Assembly: GCA_022561525.1 (NCBI GenBank)
Contig: JADFRB010000097.1
Span: 1 to 7,088, forward strand
From: Nitrospinota bacterium
Lineage (GTDB): Bacteria; Nitrospirota; Nitrospiria; Nitrospirales; UBA8639
Length of the DNA: 7,088 nt
Direction: 5' to 3'
The notes under the pieces are model-generated. The model saw only the letters and a list, made by a program, of their open reading frames with translations. It was not told the DNA's origin and made no database searches. The position numbers and the translations under genes are program-made. This document shows, piece after piece, positions 5,695 to 7,088 of the stretch (its first letter is position 1; each line of letters starts with the position of its first letter).

Positions 5695-6522
5695 TTAGAA
5701 CATCCGAAAGTGACGGACCCCGTGACGGATCCCGTGACGAATCCCGTGAAGTAAGCCCTTAATCTGTTTTTTCTCCGGCAAAATCGCAAAAAGTAGCAAA
5801 AAGACTAAATCTCCCCACTCAAAGTCCCTTGGGCCTTTTGCCGTCTTTGGAATCAGATGGGCCAATTTTCCCGACATTACTAGCTGATGGTCAAAGTCCT
5901 GGACCAGGCTGACCCCATCGGCATCATCAGCATCAAACAACTCATGACTCATTCGATCAAATCGAACGTCTTGGGGCATAAGAGGGTGATTCATTCGAAT
6001 TGGCGAGCTGAATGTATTCAAAAAAGTGGCTTCCTGTTGGTTGACCGAAACCACGGAGGAAAGGGGCTTCTGGGTTCCGGAAATCTGAACCGGCACATCA
6101 ACCCGTCCGAGAACCGGGTCAGAAGAACGGACAATCATGTTCCCTACATTTGTCATCAACTGGTCATCAACCGCACAAAGGCCGTTGGGCATTCGATTCC
6201 CAGAAAACCCAAAACTGGTGCAGCCTGGTGCATACATCCAAGTCGTTTCACCACCTACCCTAGAAAAACAATCAGCCTCTTTGGGCTCATGGAGTGCAAA
6301 GGAATAGCCATCTGCACCTTGAGATGGACGATTCCAACATCCTTGACCCGAAGAATCCTTCGAACGAATCTTACGACCCTGTTTGATGGTGTCGAATCCC
6401 TTCTCATATGAATACATGAGTGAATTTCCCTTGGGAATGGGAGCGGCGATAACCACACTTACCATTCCTACTATCATCACCCCTATGGAGAGATGAGCAA
6501 GCATTCGGTGAAAAAAGTTCAT
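5695..6522 (-). CDS. Secreted protein of unknown function with four cysteines and a repeat-encoded basic tail
   Basis: I do not recognise a family. Of 275 residues, the first 27 form a clear Sec signal peptide (MNFFHRMLAHLSIG, hydrophobic core, probable cleavage near VVIAA before PIPKG). Four cysteines at 62, 85, 101 and 116 lie in a compact Gly/aromatic-rich region (GCWNRP, DCFSR, PGCTSFGFSG, GLCAVDD) and could form two disulfides. Residues about 140-190 are Ser/Val/Gln-rich. An acidic DADDADG stretch (197-203) resembles calcium-binding loops only loosely. A short hydrophobic run, LVFLLLFAIL (239-248), precedes a basic tail with HGIR, HGIR, HGVR encoded by 12-bp repeats. That order recalls sorting-signal tails, but there is no PEP motif and the hydrophobic run is short. 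A near-perfect Shine-Dalgarno makes the gene credible. It lies about 880 bp upstream of the EPS genes on the same strand, so a functional link is only suggested. Confidence 0.75.
   Translation of the reverse strand: MNFFHRMLAHLSIGVMIVGMVSVVIAAPIPKGNSLMYSYEKGFDTIKQGRKIRSKDSSGQGCWNRPSQGADGYSFALHEPKEADCFSRVGGETTWMYAPGCTSFGFSGNRMPNGLCAVDDQLMTNVGNMIVRSSDPVLGRVDVPVQISGTQKPLSSVVSVNQQEATFLNTFSSPIRMNHPLMPQDVRFDRMSHELFDADDADGVSLVQDFDHQLVMSGKLAHLIPKTAKGPRDFEWGDLVFLLLFAILPEKKQIKGLLHGIRHGIRHGVRHFRMF
5713..5748 (-). repeat. Three tandem 12-bp repeats at the 3' end of the secreted-protein gene
   Basis: On the minus strand the units are CACGGGATTCGT, CACGGGATCCGT and CACGGGGTCCGT (5737-5748, 5725-5736, 5713-5724), followed by a partial CAC. 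Each encodes His-Gly-(Ile/Val)-Arg. Because the unit is a multiple of three, gain or loss of copies keeps the frame, so tail length could vary by slippage. Confidence 0.9.
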
Positions 6523-6526
6523 GGGG

Positions 6527-6535
6527 CACCTCCTT
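6527..6535 (-). promoter_or_regulatory. Near-perfect Shine-Dalgarno for the secreted-protein gene
   Basis: AAGGAGGTG on the minus strand is followed by CCCC and then ATG 6520-6522. The match to the 16S anti-SD and the spacing are close to ideal. This is the best single reason to believe the unrecognised ORF downstream is translated. Confidence 0.85.
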
Positions 6536-6618
6536 GGGTGTAATCAGGCCACTCTCTGTCCCTCACTTTCACGACACGGCCTCGCTTCAAAATCACATCC
6601 TATCCTACCCTGGCACTA

Positions 6619-6634
6619 TACAAATTCAATGCCA
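6619..6634 (-). promoter_or_regulatory. Sigma-54-like promoter candidate upstream of the secreted-protein gene
   Basis: The minus strand reads TGGCATTGAATTTGTA. This fits the RpoN pattern TGGCAC-N5-TTGCW in spacing, with the invariant -24 GG and the -12 G present, but the -12 C is T and the sixth base of the -24 box is T. Initiation would fall near 6608, leaving a leader of about 85 nt before ATG 6522. An overlapping inverted repeat, TGGCA (6630-6634) with TGCCA (6611-6615), is also present and could explain part of the match. No well-spaced sigma-70 alternative was seen here. Confidence 0.3.
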
Positions 6635-6635
6635 A

Positions 6636-6971
6636 GCCTGTTTCAAATACGTCATTTGGCGTACACCTTTTCTAACCCCATGAAAATTCTAAAAAATTTC
6701 CATCTCCCCACGGATCCAATGCCCAAGGAGAAACCAGATCCCCTCGCAAACAATTGGAAAATTTTCCGACACCCTGTTGAGAGAAATATGCGCAAATTCG
6801 AAAAAATGTATAGGAACCCACACAAGGGTAAAGGATATTCACTTATCCCACAGCAGAAAAAATCCTGACACTTTCGATGTCCAATCATGTGTTTTATGAC
6901 TTATTGATTGAACCTTGAAACCGCAGTTGGATCACAAAAATCCCCCGCAAGCTGTAGGAGCCTGTCCAAGA
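6636..6971. other. Gene-poor AT-rich upstream region
   Basis: No supported gene. The open frames here (6521-6868 plus, 6652-6888 minus) have no ribosome site and no domain-like composition. A-tracts recur around 6682-6696, 6758-6765, 6793-6806 and 6856-6862, together with a perfect 12-bp palindrome GGAAAATTTTCC (6756-6767). These suggest curved regulatory DNA, but no specific binding site is recognised. Confidence 0.4.
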
Positions 6972-6991
6972 TTAGACGAATCTACTGCGGG
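6936..6991 (-). terminator. Possible terminator for a gene entering from the right edge
   Basis: On the minus strand, CCCGCA (6986-6991) pairs with TGCGGG (6944-6949), GTA (6983-6985) with TAC (6954-6956), and an inner GATT/AATC hairpin (6970-6982) lies between them. A run of five T (6936-6940) follows the closing arm after a few bases. The loop is larger than in a classical intrinsic terminator, so this is tentative. Confidence 0.3.
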
Positions 6992-7088
6992 TGCGCTGGA
7001 TTTGGCCAGATCTTCCGATCCTTTTCGTTAAATAGTCCAAACTATTCGCCTCAAACGATCGAAACATCTGACTCAAACCAGCACCCCC
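6972..7088 (-). CDS. Possible 3' end of a gene extending past the right edge
   Basis: One minus-strand frame is open from the edge through 38 codons to TAA at 6972-6974 and ends with RSGQIQRTRSRFV. The other two minus frames stop within the first few dozen bases. The C-terminus is strongly basic and not assigned to a family. A U-tailed hairpin overlaps the stop, which would suit a gene end. An open run of this length is not improbable by chance, so this stays low confidence. A transposase tail next to an insertion-sequence end is one alternative. Confidence 0.22.
   Translation of the reverse strand, partial: GGAGLSQMFRSFEANSLDYLTKRIGRSGQIQRTRSRFV
7031..7046. repeat. Perfect 6-bp inverted repeat
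   Basis: AATAGT (7031-7036) and ACTATT (7041-7046) flank CCAA. The stem is AT-rich and weak as RNA, and lies within the possible partial gene at the right edge. It may be chance. Confidence 0.3.

Noticed and set aside
5523..5789. 88-codon minus-strand ORF overlapping the end of the secreted-protein gene
   Set aside because: It reads the 12-bp repeats in another frame (VTGS units). There is no ribosome site, and the secreted-protein frame is far better supported. I considered a frameshift joining the two and saw no sign of it.
5887..6411. 174-codon plus-strand ORF opposite the secreted-protein gene
   Set aside because: No signal, motif or ribosome site, and the opposite strand has a strong ribosome site plus a signal peptide.
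6248..6522. PEP-CTERM or related exosortase sorting signal in the secreted protein
   Set aside because: The C-terminus has no PEP or VPxP motif, the hydrophobic run is only about ten residues, and the basic tail is long and repeat-encoded.
6521..6888. Plus- and minus-strand ORFs (115 and 78 codons) upstream of the secreted-protein gene
   Set aside because: No convincing ribosome sites; translations look like random AT-rich sequence.

Overview
The window looks like a Gram-negative exopolysaccharide secretion locus. Every gene I can support lies on the minus strand, so the order of transcription runs from high to low coordinates. The evidence for an outer-membrane organism is a pair of polysaccharide export (OPX/Wza-type) proteins, one of them with a lipoprotein signal. 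The sugar transferase, the short export proteins and the Wzz/Wzc-type protein resemble sets that accompany exosortase (PEP-CTERM/XrtA) EPS systems, as in Nitrospirota and some Proteobacteria. No exosortase and no PEP-CTERM protein is present here. A Nitrospira-like host is my best guess, but it is only inference.

Layout in order of transcription. (1) 7088-6523 holds no firmly supported gene. A short open frame enters from the right edge and stops at 6972-6974, next to a hairpin followed by a U-run. AT-rich DNA with A-tracts and a 12-bp palindrome follows, then a sigma-54-like promoter candidate. (2) 6522-5695 encodes an orphan secreted protein with four cysteines. It has a near-perfect Shine-Dalgarno sequence and a tail built from three tandem 12-bp repeats. 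(3) 5694-4816 is about 880 bp without a convincing gene. It contains an 87-nt element closed by a strong 13-bp helix that pairs better as minus-strand RNA. (4) 4815-4189 and 4152-3535 are tandem short OPX paralogues, the first with an ordinary Sec signal and the second a lipoprotein. (5) 3534-3385 is a 150-bp intercistronic gap carrying two mutually exclusive hairpins. (6) 3384-1021 encodes a fused Wzz chain-length/BY-kinase protein. (7) 1024-1 encodes a polyprenyl-phosphate sugar-1-phosphate transferase. It overlaps the kinase gene by ATGA and is cut by the left edge.

Working model: the sugar transferase starts the repeat unit on the lipid carrier. The Wzz/Wzc protein in the inner membrane controls chain length and secretion. 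The two OPX proteins carry polymer across the periplasm; both lack the C-terminal outer-membrane helix of E. coli Wza, so they probably need a separate outer-membrane barrel encoded elsewhere. Unusual points are the missing first Walker A' aspartate in the kinase, the sugar transferase that begins directly at its Rossmann-like domain, and the two possible RNA structures in the intergenic regions. I found no CRISPR array, tRNA, rRNA or complete insertion sequence.
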